Below, one piece after another: positions 8,196-15,233 of a stretch of DNA of 31,460 nucleotides (positions are counted from its first letter, which is position 1; every line of letters begins with the position of its first letter). Source of the stretch: JAFGBM01 sp964564915. Its GTDB lineage: Bacteria; Actinomycetota; Actinomycetes; Actinomycetales; Demequinaceae. A program made the translations under genes and the position numbers. Under the pieces are notes generated by a model. That model was not told where the DNA came from, ran no database searches, and worked only from the letters and a program-made list of their open reading frames with translations. The stretch covers positions 1-31,460 of the forward strand of contig CAZMCU010000016.1 of the NCBI GenBank assembly GCA_964564915.1, in the 5' to 3' direction.

Positions 8196-9205
8196 GGAGT
8201 CACCACTCTCGAGAGATATCGGGCGACGGCGCGCACCGCGGCCATCGTTCCCGGATAGTCCATGCGCGTAGGCCCGAGCGACGCGAGAAGGGAGGATTCG
8301 CCTCCCCCGGGCCCGTAGCCCGCCGCGACGATCGCCGTCTTGGAGAAGGCGTCGTAATGGGTTTCCCTGCCGATCCTCACCGCCACGTCATCCGTTTCCC
8401 TCGCCATTTCGTGGAGAAGTCCGAGGAGCACCACCTGCTCCTCGAGGGCCTCCAACACCGGTGCGATCGCGTCCTGCTCCAGCCCGGCATCGGCGCGCGC
8501 CAGGTGGGACGTCCCCGCGAAGACCACCCGCTCAACCGTCCCTCCCCGCGAAGCTTCGACGATCGCCTCCGCGATCGCTCCCGCCCACGGTACCTGACCC
8601 GGCTGACCCACCCACGCCGCAAGCTCCCGCTCAACCGCCGCAGGCCCCAACCCTGCCGCGATGTCGTTGACCTCGCGAGCCACCCGTTCGAACTCATCGT
8701 CGGACGGCTGGCAACCGAACGTCACCATGCCCTGTTCCACCCGGGCGTCCGCGGAGACGACGACCACGAGGGCGCGATCCTGGCTCGCCCTCACGAGCTC
8801 GACCCTGCGCACCTTGGAGTCCCTCAGCGAGGGGTACTGGACGACGGCGACCTGGCGCGTCAGTTGGCTCAGCAATCGAACCGATCGCTCGACCACCTCA
8901 GAGAGGTCGACGGCGTCGGCAAGGAAGACGCTGATCGCACGACGCTGGGCTTCGGGAAGCGACGACGAGGCCAGGTGGTCGACGAAATACCGATACCCCT
9001 TGTCCGTCGGGATGCGCCCAGCCGAGGTGTGGGGCTGCGCGATGAGCCCCTCTTCCTCGAGGATGGCCATGTCGTTGCGGATGGTCGCCGGGGAGACGCC
9101 GAGTTCGTAACGCGAGGCCAGCGCTTTGGACCCGATCGGTTCGCTCGTCGCAACGTAGCCCTCGACGATCGCGCGAAGAACCGCCGCACGTCGTTCGTCG
9201 GACAT
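8192..9205 (-). CDS. hrcA: Heat-inducible transcription repressor HrcA
   Basis: HrcA represses heat-shock genes by binding CIRCE operators and is released when chaperonin capacity is exceeded. The 337-residue protein starts with a winged-helix domain (YVATSEPIGSKALASRY, SPATIRNDMAILEEEGLI, QPHTSAGRIPTDKGYRYFVD), followed by the GAF-like effector part. I chose ATG 9205 because GGAGG stands 6 bases before it. The longer GTG-initiated frame would begin inside the CIRCE palindrome. The operator upstream indicates autoregulation of hrcA - dnaJ - rsmE. Confidence 0.95.
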   Translation of the reverse strand: MSDERRAAVLRAIVEGYVATSEPIGSKALASRYELGVSPATIRNDMAILEEEGLIAQPHTSAGRIPTDKGYRYFVDHLASSSLPEAQRRAISVFLADAVDLSEVVERSVRLLSQLTRQVAVVQYPSLRDSKVRRVELVRASQDRALVVVVSADARVEQGMVTFGCQPSDDEFERVAREVNDIAAGLGPAAVERELAAWVGQPGQVPWAGAIAEAIVEASRGGTVERVVFAGTSHLARADAGLEQDAIAPVLEALEEQVVLLGLLHEMARETDDVAVRIGRETHYDAFSKTAIVAAGYGPGGGESSLLASLGPTRMDYPGTMAAVRAVARYLSRVVTP

Positions 9206-9211
9206 CCGGCA

Positions 9212-9216
9212 CCTCC
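9212..9216 (-). promoter_or_regulatory. Ribosome-binding site GGAGG that fixes the hrcA start
   Basis: GGAGG on the minus strand lies 6 bases before ATG 9205. It decides between this ATG and an in-frame GTG seven codons upstream within the CIRCE element. Confidence 0.7.
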
Positions 9217-9220
9217 GGTC

Positions 9221-9245
9221 TGGCACTCATCACGGTTGAGTGCCA
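9221..9245 (-). promoter_or_regulatory. CIRCE operator (HrcA binding site)
   Basis: TGGCACTC, nine bases, then GAGTGCCA form a perfect 8-base inverted repeat with the N9 spacing of CIRCE. This is the actinobacterial variant of the general TTAGCACTC-N9-GAGTGCTAA. It lies just upstream of the hrcA ribosome-binding site and covers the expected transcription start, so HrcA would repress its own operon. Confidence 0.92.
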
Positions 9246-9251
9246 ATCCTA
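9246..9251 (-). promoter_or_regulatory. Candidate -10 box (TAGGAT) for hrcA-dnaJ-rsmE
   Basis: TAGGAT on the minus strand abuts the CIRCE palindrome, placing the transcription start about 7 bases downstream inside the operator. No good -35 is visible. The geometry fits repression by occlusion. Confidence 0.5.
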
Positions 9252-9304
9252 TCCCGCCGTGCGCCCCCCTCCCGAGAACCCGCTAGCGTGGTCTCGGAGG
9301 CACC

Positions 9305-9655
9305 ATGGCGTACGAGAATCTCGGTGGACCGGATGTTCAAGCGGCGGGGATCGCCCAGTTGGGCGCGATCATCGGCCCCATCATCCCCTACCTCGTCTAC
9401 CTCAAGCACCGGAACAAGGAGCCCATCTCAGCCCATGACGCTGCCGCGGCAACCAACTTTGGGATGCTCGTGCTCGTGGTGTTCGGCGTCGGTACCCTGG
9501 TCCGGCTCGTCGTGCCCTGGGTGAACTGGCTGGGGGCGCTCGCCCAGATCGGGATCGTCGTGGTCGCCGTGGTACTCGCAGCCCAGGCGTATGGGTCGGT
9601 TCACCGGGGGGTTCCCGCCTCCTATCCCCTCAGGATTACCGTCGTCCGGTCGTAG
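9305..9655 (+). CDS. Small multi-pass membrane protein, DUF4870-like
   Basis: This 116-residue product has hydrophobic stretches near residues 16-34, 52-70 and 76-94. It has a charged loop (LKHRNKEPISAHDAAAATNF) at the place where DUF4870 proteins carry a conserved His/Asn-containing segment. GGAGG lies 4 bases before ATG 9305, and TAGCGT at 9284-9289 is a candidate -10. It is transcribed away from hrcA and followed by another DUF4870-type gene on the same strand. DUF4870 proteins are uncharacterised, and no function can be assigned. Confidence 0.75.
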   Translation: MAYENLGGPDVQAAGIAQLGAIIGPIIPYLVYLKHRNKEPISAHDAAAATNFGMLVLVVFGVGTLVRLVVPWVNWLGALAQIGIVVVAVVLAAQAYGSVHRGVPASYPLRITVVRS

Positions 9656-9703
9656 CACCACCGCGGCACCGCGCCGATGGTGGGTGAGGGTTTTCCCTGA
9701 GCC

Positions 9704-9728
9704 CCGACCCTAGAGAAATCAGGGTCGG
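9704..9728. repeat. 8-base inverted repeat with 9-base spacer before the second DUF4870 gene
   Basis: CCGACCCT (9704-9711) and AGGGTCGG (9721-9728) are perfectly complementary arms around nine bases. It lies between the two DUF4870-like genes. It could be an operator or an RNA hairpin; there is no T-run for a classical terminator. The half-site differs from CIRCE. Confidence 0.45.
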
Positions 9729-9781
9729 ATTCCCTCGCCCGGACGATGCGGATTTTCGGTGCCGCTCGGCACCATGCAGAC

Positions 9782-10264
9782 ATGAGCACATCATCAACCG
9801 GGCGGTCGGACAACGGCCAGCCCACCGATCAGCAGGAGTCCGCCGATCAGGTTCCCTACCCTCCCCCCGGCGGGTACGCGACTCGGGGCTCCTACCCGCC
9901 CCCAGAACCCCTGTGGGAGAGTCAGGCGCGCACCATCGCCGCGCTCACCCACGTGTCCGCGTTCTTCTTGCCCGTCATCGGGCCACTCGTCGCTTTGCTC
10001 GTCTTCAAGGGACGGAGCCTGCTCGTCGAGCACCACGCGAAGGAGCAACTCAACCTCGCGATCAGCCTGTTCCTCTACTCGATTTTCGCGGTCGTCGGCA
10101 CCATCGCGACGCTGGGCCTTGCGCTCATCGCGGTCGTCCCGCTGCTGATCGTCGTTCCGATCGCCGCCTTCGTCCTGACGATCGTGGCCGCGATTTCCGC
10201 TGGCAGCGGCGAGTACTACCGGTTCCCCTTCATCATGCGGCTCATCCCCGAGCCGTTAAGTTAG
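9782..10264 (+). CDS. DUF4870 domain-containing membrane protein
   Basis: The 160-residue protein has a Pro/Tyr-rich cytoplasmic N-terminus (repeats of YPPP type), then a DUF4870 core. The first hydrophobic segment is near FFLPVIGPLVALLVFKG, then the diagnostic LLVEHHAKEQLNLAIS and two further membrane helices. Function is unknown; the family is widespread in Gram-positive envelopes. The start is uncertain: ATG 9782 is chosen because MSTSSTG begins the low-complexity tail, but ATG 9746 in frame is possible, and neither has a clear ribosome-binding site. It converges with hemW and overlaps its end by 9 bases. Confidence 0.85.
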   Translation: MSTSSTGRSDNGQPTDQQESADQVPYPPPGGYATRGSYPPPEPLWESQARTIAALTHVSAFFLPVIGPLVALLVFKGRSLLVEHHAKEQLNLAISLFLYSIFAVVGTIATLGLALIAVVPLLIVVPIAAFVLTIVAAISAGSGEYYRFPFIMRLIPEPLS

Positions 10265-11407
10265 GTCCCTCACGACGGCGTCGGCGAGCAACCTCCCGCG
10301 CCGCGTGAGGACCACGCGACCGGGCGTCGCGGCCTCCTCGATCAAGCCGTCCGCGACGAGGTGCGGCAGGCGGGCGCGGGCATCCAGGGTCAGGGCCCCC
10401 GCGTCGAGACCCTCGGCAAGCCGGACGCCCAACAGGACCGCCTCGACGTGCCGCTGTTCGTCCGTTAAGGTTTCGCGGCCGTCCTCGGGGCTCGACCCCG
10501 CCGCGAGCCTCTCCGCGTACGCGCGGGGGTGCTTGACGTTCCACCACCGCGTCGGGGGGTGGTCCGCGCGAGGCCCGAGGTAGGAGTGGGCACCCGGCCC
10601 GATTCCCCACCATTCGTCCCCTCGCCAGTAGCCGAGGTTGTGGCGGCATCGGGTCTCGTCCGATGTCGCCCAGTTGGAAACCTCGTACCACGAGTATCCG
10701 GCTTCGGAGAAAGCCTCATCCGCCGCCTCGTACAGGTCCGCTTGACGGTCGGGATCGACCGGAGCGATCTCGCCTCGACGCAGCGCGGCACCCATTCTCG
10801 TGGCGGGTTCGATCACCAACGCGTAAGCGGAGAGGTGATCGGGATGGAGGTCGATCGCGGTGTCGACGCTGGTCCGCCAGTCGTCGAACGACTCCCCCGG
10901 GGTCCCGTAGATGAGATCGAGAGAGACGGCAAGGCCGGCTTCGCGCGCCCACCCCACCGCCCGCGCGACGTTCTCCGGATTATGGGTGCGCTCCAGGGTT
11001 CGCAAGACGTGCGGGACGGCCGACTGCATCCCCACGCTCACCCGCGTGAACCCCGCAGCCGCGAGCGCGTCGAGCGATCCCGGGGCGAGCGAGTCCGGGT
11101 TCGCCTCGACCGTCACCTCGGCGCCGGGGGCCAGTCCCCACACGTCTCGGATCCCGTCGAGAAGCCGCGCCAACGAGGCAACCGGAAGGAGCGTCGGCGT
11201 TCCTCCCCCGAAGAACACGGTGTCGGCGCGCGGCACTCCTCCGGTCGCCCCCATGACCCGACCCGCCATTTCGGCTTCCCGTGACGCCGCCTCGACGTAA
11301 CCCTCCGGGGTGGCGCCACCCAGCTCTCCGGGGGCGTACGTGTTGAAGTCGCAGTACCCACATCGCGCCGCGCAGAACGGCACATGGACGTAGACGCCGA
11401 AGGCCAC
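10256..11407 (-). CDS. hemW: Radical SAM protein HemW (heme chaperone, HemN-like)
   Basis: HemW is a radical SAM protein that binds heme and is thought to insert it into respiratory enzymes; it is often mislabelled coproporphyrinogen oxidase. The 383-residue product has the cluster motif HVPFCAARCGYCDF near residue 8, FFGGGTPTLL, the glycine-rich SAM-binding strands and VSLDLIYGTPGE. The HemW C-terminal domain contains GIGPGAHSY. GTG 11407 follows the lepA stop by 2 bases, so the two form an operon, a standard actinobacterial pairing. Confidence 0.93.
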   Translation of the reverse strand: MAFGVYVHVPFCAARCGYCDFNTYAPGELGGATPEGYVEAASREAEMAGRVMGATGGVPRADTVFFGGGTPTLLPVASLARLLDGIRDVWGLAPGAEVTVEANPDSLAPGSLDALAAAGFTRVSVGMQSAVPHVLRTLERTHNPENVARAVGWAREAGLAVSLDLIYGTPGESFDDWRTSVDTAIDLHPDHLSAYALVIEPATRMGAALRRGEIAPVDPDRQADLYEAADEAFSEAGYSWYEVSNWATSDETRCRHNLGYWRGDEWWGIGPGAHSYLGPRADHPPTRWWNVKHPRAYAERLAAGSSPEDGRETLTDEQRHVEAVLLGVRLAEGLDAGALTLDARARLPHLVADGLIEEAATPGRVVLTRRGRLLADAVVRDLT

Positions 11408-11409
11408 CG

Positions 11410-13266
11410 CTACTTCTTCTTGTCGCCCTTGTCGGATCCGTCGTCCGCCGTGCTCAGCGCGGCGATGAAGGCCTCCTGAGGGACGTCGACGCGCCCGATC
11501 GTCTTCATGCGCTTCTTCCCCTCCTTCTGCTTCTCGAGGAGTTTGCGCTTGCGGGTGATGTCACCGCCGTAGCACTTGGCGAGGACGTCTTTCCGCATCG
11601 CGCTGATCGTCTCCCGTGCGATGATGCGCGAGCCGATTGCCGCCTGGATCGGCACCTCGAACTGCTGGCGTGGGATGAGCTTCCGGAGCTTGCCGGTCAT
11701 CATCGTCCCGTACGCGTACGCCGCGTCCTTATGGACCACCGCGCTGAACGCGTCGACGGCCTCTCCCTGGAGGAGGATGTCCACCTTGACGAGGTCGGCC
11801 ACCGCGGTTCCGCTCGGTTCATAGTCGAGCGACGCGTACCCGCGCGTCCGCGACTTGAGTTGGTCGAAGAAGTCGAAGACGATCTCCGCGAGCGGAAGGA
11901 CGTAGTGCATCTCGACGCGATCGGCGGACAGGTAGTTCATCGTCCCCATGGTGCCTCGCCGCTGCTGGCACAATTCCATGACCGTCCCGATGAACTCGCT
12001 TGGCGCGAGGATCGTCGCCTTGACCACCGGTTCCCGAACCTCGCGGATCTTGCCGCCCGGGAACTCACTTGGGTTGGTGACGGTGAACTCCTTGCCGTCC
12101 TCCATTGACACCGTGTAGACGACGTTCGGGGCGGTCGAGATGAGGTCGAGGCCGAACTCCCGTTCCAGGCGTTCGCGCACGATCTCCAAGTGAAGGAGCC
12201 CGAGGTAGCCGCATCGGAAGCCGAACCCGAGCGCGACCGAATTCTCCGGCTCGTAGGCGAGCGCGGCGTCGTTCAACTTGAGTTTGTCGAGTGCGTCGCG
12301 GAGCAGGGGGAAGTCGCTTCCGTCGAGCGGGAAGAGGCCCGAGAACACCATGGGCAGCGGGTCGCGGTACTTGCCGATCGCAGCTTTCGCGGGGTGGTGT
12401 GCGTCGGTCACGGTATCGCCGACACGCGACTGCCGTACCTCCTTTACCCCCGTGATGAGGTAACCCACCTCACCCGCACCCAGCCCCTTCGTCACCACCG
12501 GTTCCGGGGAGATGACGCCGATCTCCAAGAGTTCGTGCGTCGCCCGCGTCGACATCATGACGATCTTCTCCCGCGGGGTGAGGTTGCCATCGACGACCCT
12601 GACATACGTGACGACGCCGCGGTACGAGTCGTACACGGAGTCGAAAATGATGGCGCGCGTCGGGGCGGAGGGGTCACCGGTTGGCGCGGGGACGTCGCGG
12701 ACGATTCGGTCGAGCATCGCCTGAACACCCGCGCCCGTCTTTCCCGAGACGAGCATGACGTCGGCTGGGTCGCACCCGACGAGAGAGGCGACTTCCTCCG
12801 CGTTGCGCTCCGGCTCGGCGGAGGGTAGGTCGATCTTGTTGAGCGCCGGGATGATGGTGATGTCGTTCTCCAGTGCGAGGTAAAGGTTGGCGAGCGTCTG
12901 CGCTTCGATCCCCTGGGCCGCGTCGACCAATAGGACGGCCCCCTCGCACGCGGCGAGGCTGCGCGATACCTCGTAGGTGAAGTCGACGTGCCCCGGGGTG
13001 TCGATCATGTTGAGCGCGTAGGGGGTTCCATCGACGAGCCACGGCATCCGCACGGCTTGAGCCTTGATCGTGATCCCACGTTCGCGCTCGATGTCCATGC
13101 GGTCGAGGTACTGGGCTCGCATGTCGCGCGACCCTACGACCCCCGTCAAGCCCAGCATCCGGTCAGCAAGCGTCGACTTGCCGTGGTCGATGTGCGCGAT
13201 GATGCAGAAGTTCCGGATGAGTTCTTGCGAGGTTGACGCGGGCTCGATGCGGGAATCGGCGGGCAC
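11410..13266 (-). CDS. lepA: Elongation factor 4 (LepA), ribosome back-translocase
   Basis: LepA is a translational GTPase that resembles EF-G and acts on stalled or assembling ribosomes. The 618-residue protein shows G1 AHIDHGKST, RGITIK, DTPGHVDF, NKIDLPSA and VSGKTGAG, domains II, III and V, and the LepA-specific C-terminus (LAKCYGGDITRKRKLLEKQK). I placed the start at GTG 13266 because AGGAG stands 8 bases upstream. Earlier in-frame codons would add up to 62 residues without family resemblance. It is divergent from the first GGDEF-EAL gene, with 187 bases between the two starts. Confidence 0.95.
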   Translation of the reverse strand: MPADSRIEPASTSQELIRNFCIIAHIDHGKSTLADRMLGLTGVVGSRDMRAQYLDRMDIERERGITIKAQAVRMPWLVDGTPYALNMIDTPGHVDFTYEVSRSLAACEGAVLLVDAAQGIEAQTLANLYLALENDITIIPALNKIDLPSAEPERNAEEVASLVGCDPADVMLVSGKTGAGVQAMLDRIVRDVPAPTGDPSAPTRAIIFDSVYDSYRGVVTYVRVVDGNLTPREKIVMMSTRATHELLEIGVISPEPVVTKGLGAGEVGYLITGVKEVRQSRVGDTVTDAHHPAKAAIGKYRDPLPMVFSGLFPLDGSDFPLLRDALDKLKLNDAALAYEPENSVALGFGFRCGYLGLLHLEIVRERLEREFGLDLISTAPNVVYTVSMEDGKEFTVTNPSEFPGGKIREVREPVVKATILAPSEFIGTVMELCQQRRGTMGTMNYLSADRVEMHYVLPLAEIVFDFFDQLKSRTRGYASLDYEPSGTAVADLVKVDILLQGEAVDAFSAVVHKDAAYAYGTMMTGKLRKLIPRQQFEVPIQAAIGSRIIARETISAMRKDVLAKCYGGDITRKRKLLEKQKEGKKRMKTIGRVDVPQEAFIAALSTADDGSDKGDKKK

Positions 13267-13274
13267 GGGAGAGG

Positions 13275-13279
13275 CTCCT
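13275..13279 (-). promoter_or_regulatory. Ribosome-binding site AGGAG that fixes the lepA start
   Basis: AGGAG on the minus strand is 8 bases before GTG 13266. It supports a GTG start over the ATG 17 codons upstream. A weak promoter candidate for lepA lies further up (TTGAGT at 13401-13406, TACGGT at 13380-13385, 15-base spacing). Confidence 0.6.
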
Positions 13280-13453
13280 GAACGTGGAGACGGGACATGG
13301 AATCGGACGACGCCCATCGTCCCACGGATTCGCACACTGGCGGCGCGTCGGCCCCTGCTCGGCCTCCACGGCGACTCGAACCGTATGAGGTAGGAATCAC
13401 ACTCAAGAATCGGGCGATCTGTGGCAATCTGGTATTGAGCGGACGGAGGCATC

Positions 13454-15106
13454 GTGGCCGACGACGGTGGGATGTTCAGGGCGACGTTCTACGACTCGCC
13501 GATCGGCATCGCGATCCTCGACGAGGTCGGCCACTACGTCGAAGTGAACCGTGCGTTTGCCGCGATTCTCGGGAGAGAGCCGGACGAATGCGTCTCGCGG
13601 AACTTCGCGGAATTCACCCACCCGTCCGATCTTCCGCGGGATATCGAGTTGCTCAGCCAACTAGCTCGAAAGGACTTCCCGTACTACCAAACCCAGAAGC
13701 GTTACGTCACCGGCGACGGGGACACCCGATGGGCCCGCATCACCGTCACCCGCATCGACGACGAAACCCGAACCTCCTCGCATCACTTCATCGCCCAGAT
13801 CGAGGACGTTACCGAGGTCCTGAAGGCGCGCGAACAGTTGGAGCGGCGGGCGTTCTACGACGCGCTCACCGGACTGGCCAATCGCGCTCTCCTCATGGAT
13901 CGCATCACTGCGGCGATCGGCAACCATCGCAAACGCGACACGACGGTGGCCCTTATCTTCTTCGACATCGATGACTTCAAGCAGGTCAACGACTCCCTCG
14001 GCCACTCCGCAGGAGACCATCTGCTCACCATCATCGCCCAGCGGCTCCAGTCCGCGGTCCGCAGGGGCGACACCGTCGCCCGGTATGGGGGAGACGAGTT
14101 CGTGGTGCTGCTGGAGGGCGTGCAATCACAGGAAAACGCGGAGGCCCTGGCCTCCATCATCACGAGGGCCGTGCAAGCCCCGGTCACCATTGCCAATCAC
14201 GAGGTGGTTCCGACGGTAAGCGCGGGCCTCGCGATCGCGGACGGGGACGTTGACGCCGAAGGCCTCCTGGGGGATGCGGACACCGCCATGTACGCGGCGA
14301 AGAAATCGGGTCACGCAACGCTGAAAATCTACGACACCGCCTTGCGCGAACAAGCCGTCACCAAGATGGAAATCGAGGAGGGCCTCCGCAAGGCCCTACG
14401 CGAAGGCGAACTCACCGTCTACTACCAACCCGTCGTCGATCTCAAATCCCGGACGGTGACCGGCTACGAGTCCCTCGTCCGGTGGAGCCATCCGCGTCGC
14501 GGATTCCTGCTCCCCCAAGAGTTTCTTGCGGTCGCGGAACAGGCTCACCTGGTGGAACCAATCGGATCCCACGTCATCCACGAAGCATGCGAGTTCATGA
14601 GCCGTCACCCCACGTTCGACGGCCGCGTCTTCATCAATGTCTCGCCCAGGCAAATTGGCACCGCAAGCCTCGCGCACATCCTCGATGCGGCCTTCAAGGA
14701 TCACGGTGTCGATCCCACCCGCTTCATTATCGAAATCACCGAAGCCGGGTTCCTCAAGACGAGCCTCGCGGCGGACGCCGACCTCGCCAGCATCGCCGAA
14801 CTCGGAGTGGGGATCGTCCTCGACGACTTTGGAACCGGGTACGGTTCGCTCGCGACGGTGCTGGAAAAACCCATCGCGGGAATCAAGTTGGCGGAGGAAT
14901 TCACGCGTCGTCTCGGCGACCACGGGGTGGGCGACAAGGTCAGTCGAGGCGTCGCCCTCCTCGCCCAGGACATTGGTCTCCTCGCGGTCGTGAAGGGTGT
15001 CGAGACGGACACCCAAGCCACCCTCGCCCTCAAGCACGGGTGGACGATGGGGCAGGGATACCTCTTCGGTCACCCTCAAGCCGAAAACGACCTCGGCCTC
15101 GACTAG
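13454..15106 (+). CDS. PAS-GGDEF-EAL cyclic-di-GMP protein, paralogue 1 (I-site present, EAL site altered)
   Basis: This 550-residue soluble protein has a PAS/PAC sensor (about 8-130), a GGDEF domain (about 135-295) and an EAL domain (about 305-550). The cyclase signature GGDEF is at 212-216, and an inhibitory I-site RRGD lies at 203-206, exactly five residues before it. In the EAL domain the signature is ESL (339-341). Asn395, Glu427, Asp457, Asp458, Lys478 and Gln534 are in place, but position 514, normally Glu in the AEGVE motif, is Lys (VVKGVET). This suggests active, feedback-inhibited cyclic-di-GMP synthesis and weak or absent hydrolysis. Start GTG 13454 has GGAGG 4 bases upstream. It is colinear residue for residue with the next gene, so the pair is a tandem duplication. 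Confidence 0.93.
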   Translation: MADDGGMFRATFYDSPIGIAILDEVGHYVEVNRAFAAILGREPDECVSRNFAEFTHPSDLPRDIELLSQLARKDFPYYQTQKRYVTGDGDTRWARITVTRIDDETRTSSHHFIAQIEDVTEVLKAREQLERRAFYDALTGLANRALLMDRITAAIGNHRKRDTTVALIFFDIDDFKQVNDSLGHSAGDHLLTIIAQRLQSAVRRGDTVARYGGDEFVVLLEGVQSQENAEALASIITRAVQAPVTIANHEVVPTVSAGLAIADGDVDAEGLLGDADTAMYAAKKSGHATLKIYDTALREQAVTKMEIEEGLRKALREGELTVYYQPVVDLKSRTVTGYESLVRWSHPRRGFLLPQEFLAVAEQAHLVEPIGSHVIHEACEFMSRHPTFDGRVFINVSPRQIGTASLAHILDAAFKDHGVDPTRFIIEITEAGFLKTSLAADADLASIAELGVGIVLDDFGTGYGSLATVLEKPIAGIKLAEEFTRRLGDHGVGDKVSRGVALLAQDIGLLAVVKGVETDTQATLALKHGWTMGQGYLFGHPQAENDLGLD

Positions 15107-15113
15107 GTCGAGG
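15097..15113 (+). other. Hairpin with the stop codon of the first GGDEF-EAL gene in its loop
   Basis: CCTCGAC and GTCGAGG are perfect 7-base arms, and the three-base loop is the TAG stop codon. No T-run follows, so it is at best a weak terminator or a stability element. Confidence 0.35.
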
Positions 15114-15233
15114 GTCCGTCAATTCGCAGCCCCGCATGGGGTTACCATCGTCGTTTGGTGCCCCACGTGCGTGTGCCGATAGTGCAAACGGCGGGGCCCC
15201 GTCCCCCCACCGGCCTCGGAGGAGGGATCTCGG

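Noticed and set aside
15143..15233. Possible cyclic-di-GMP (GEMM) riboswitch in the leader of the second GGDEF-EAL gene
   Set aside because: The leader has GCAAAC and a GC-rich hairpin as in GEMM, but the second conserved block and the tetraloop-receptor pairing are missing.
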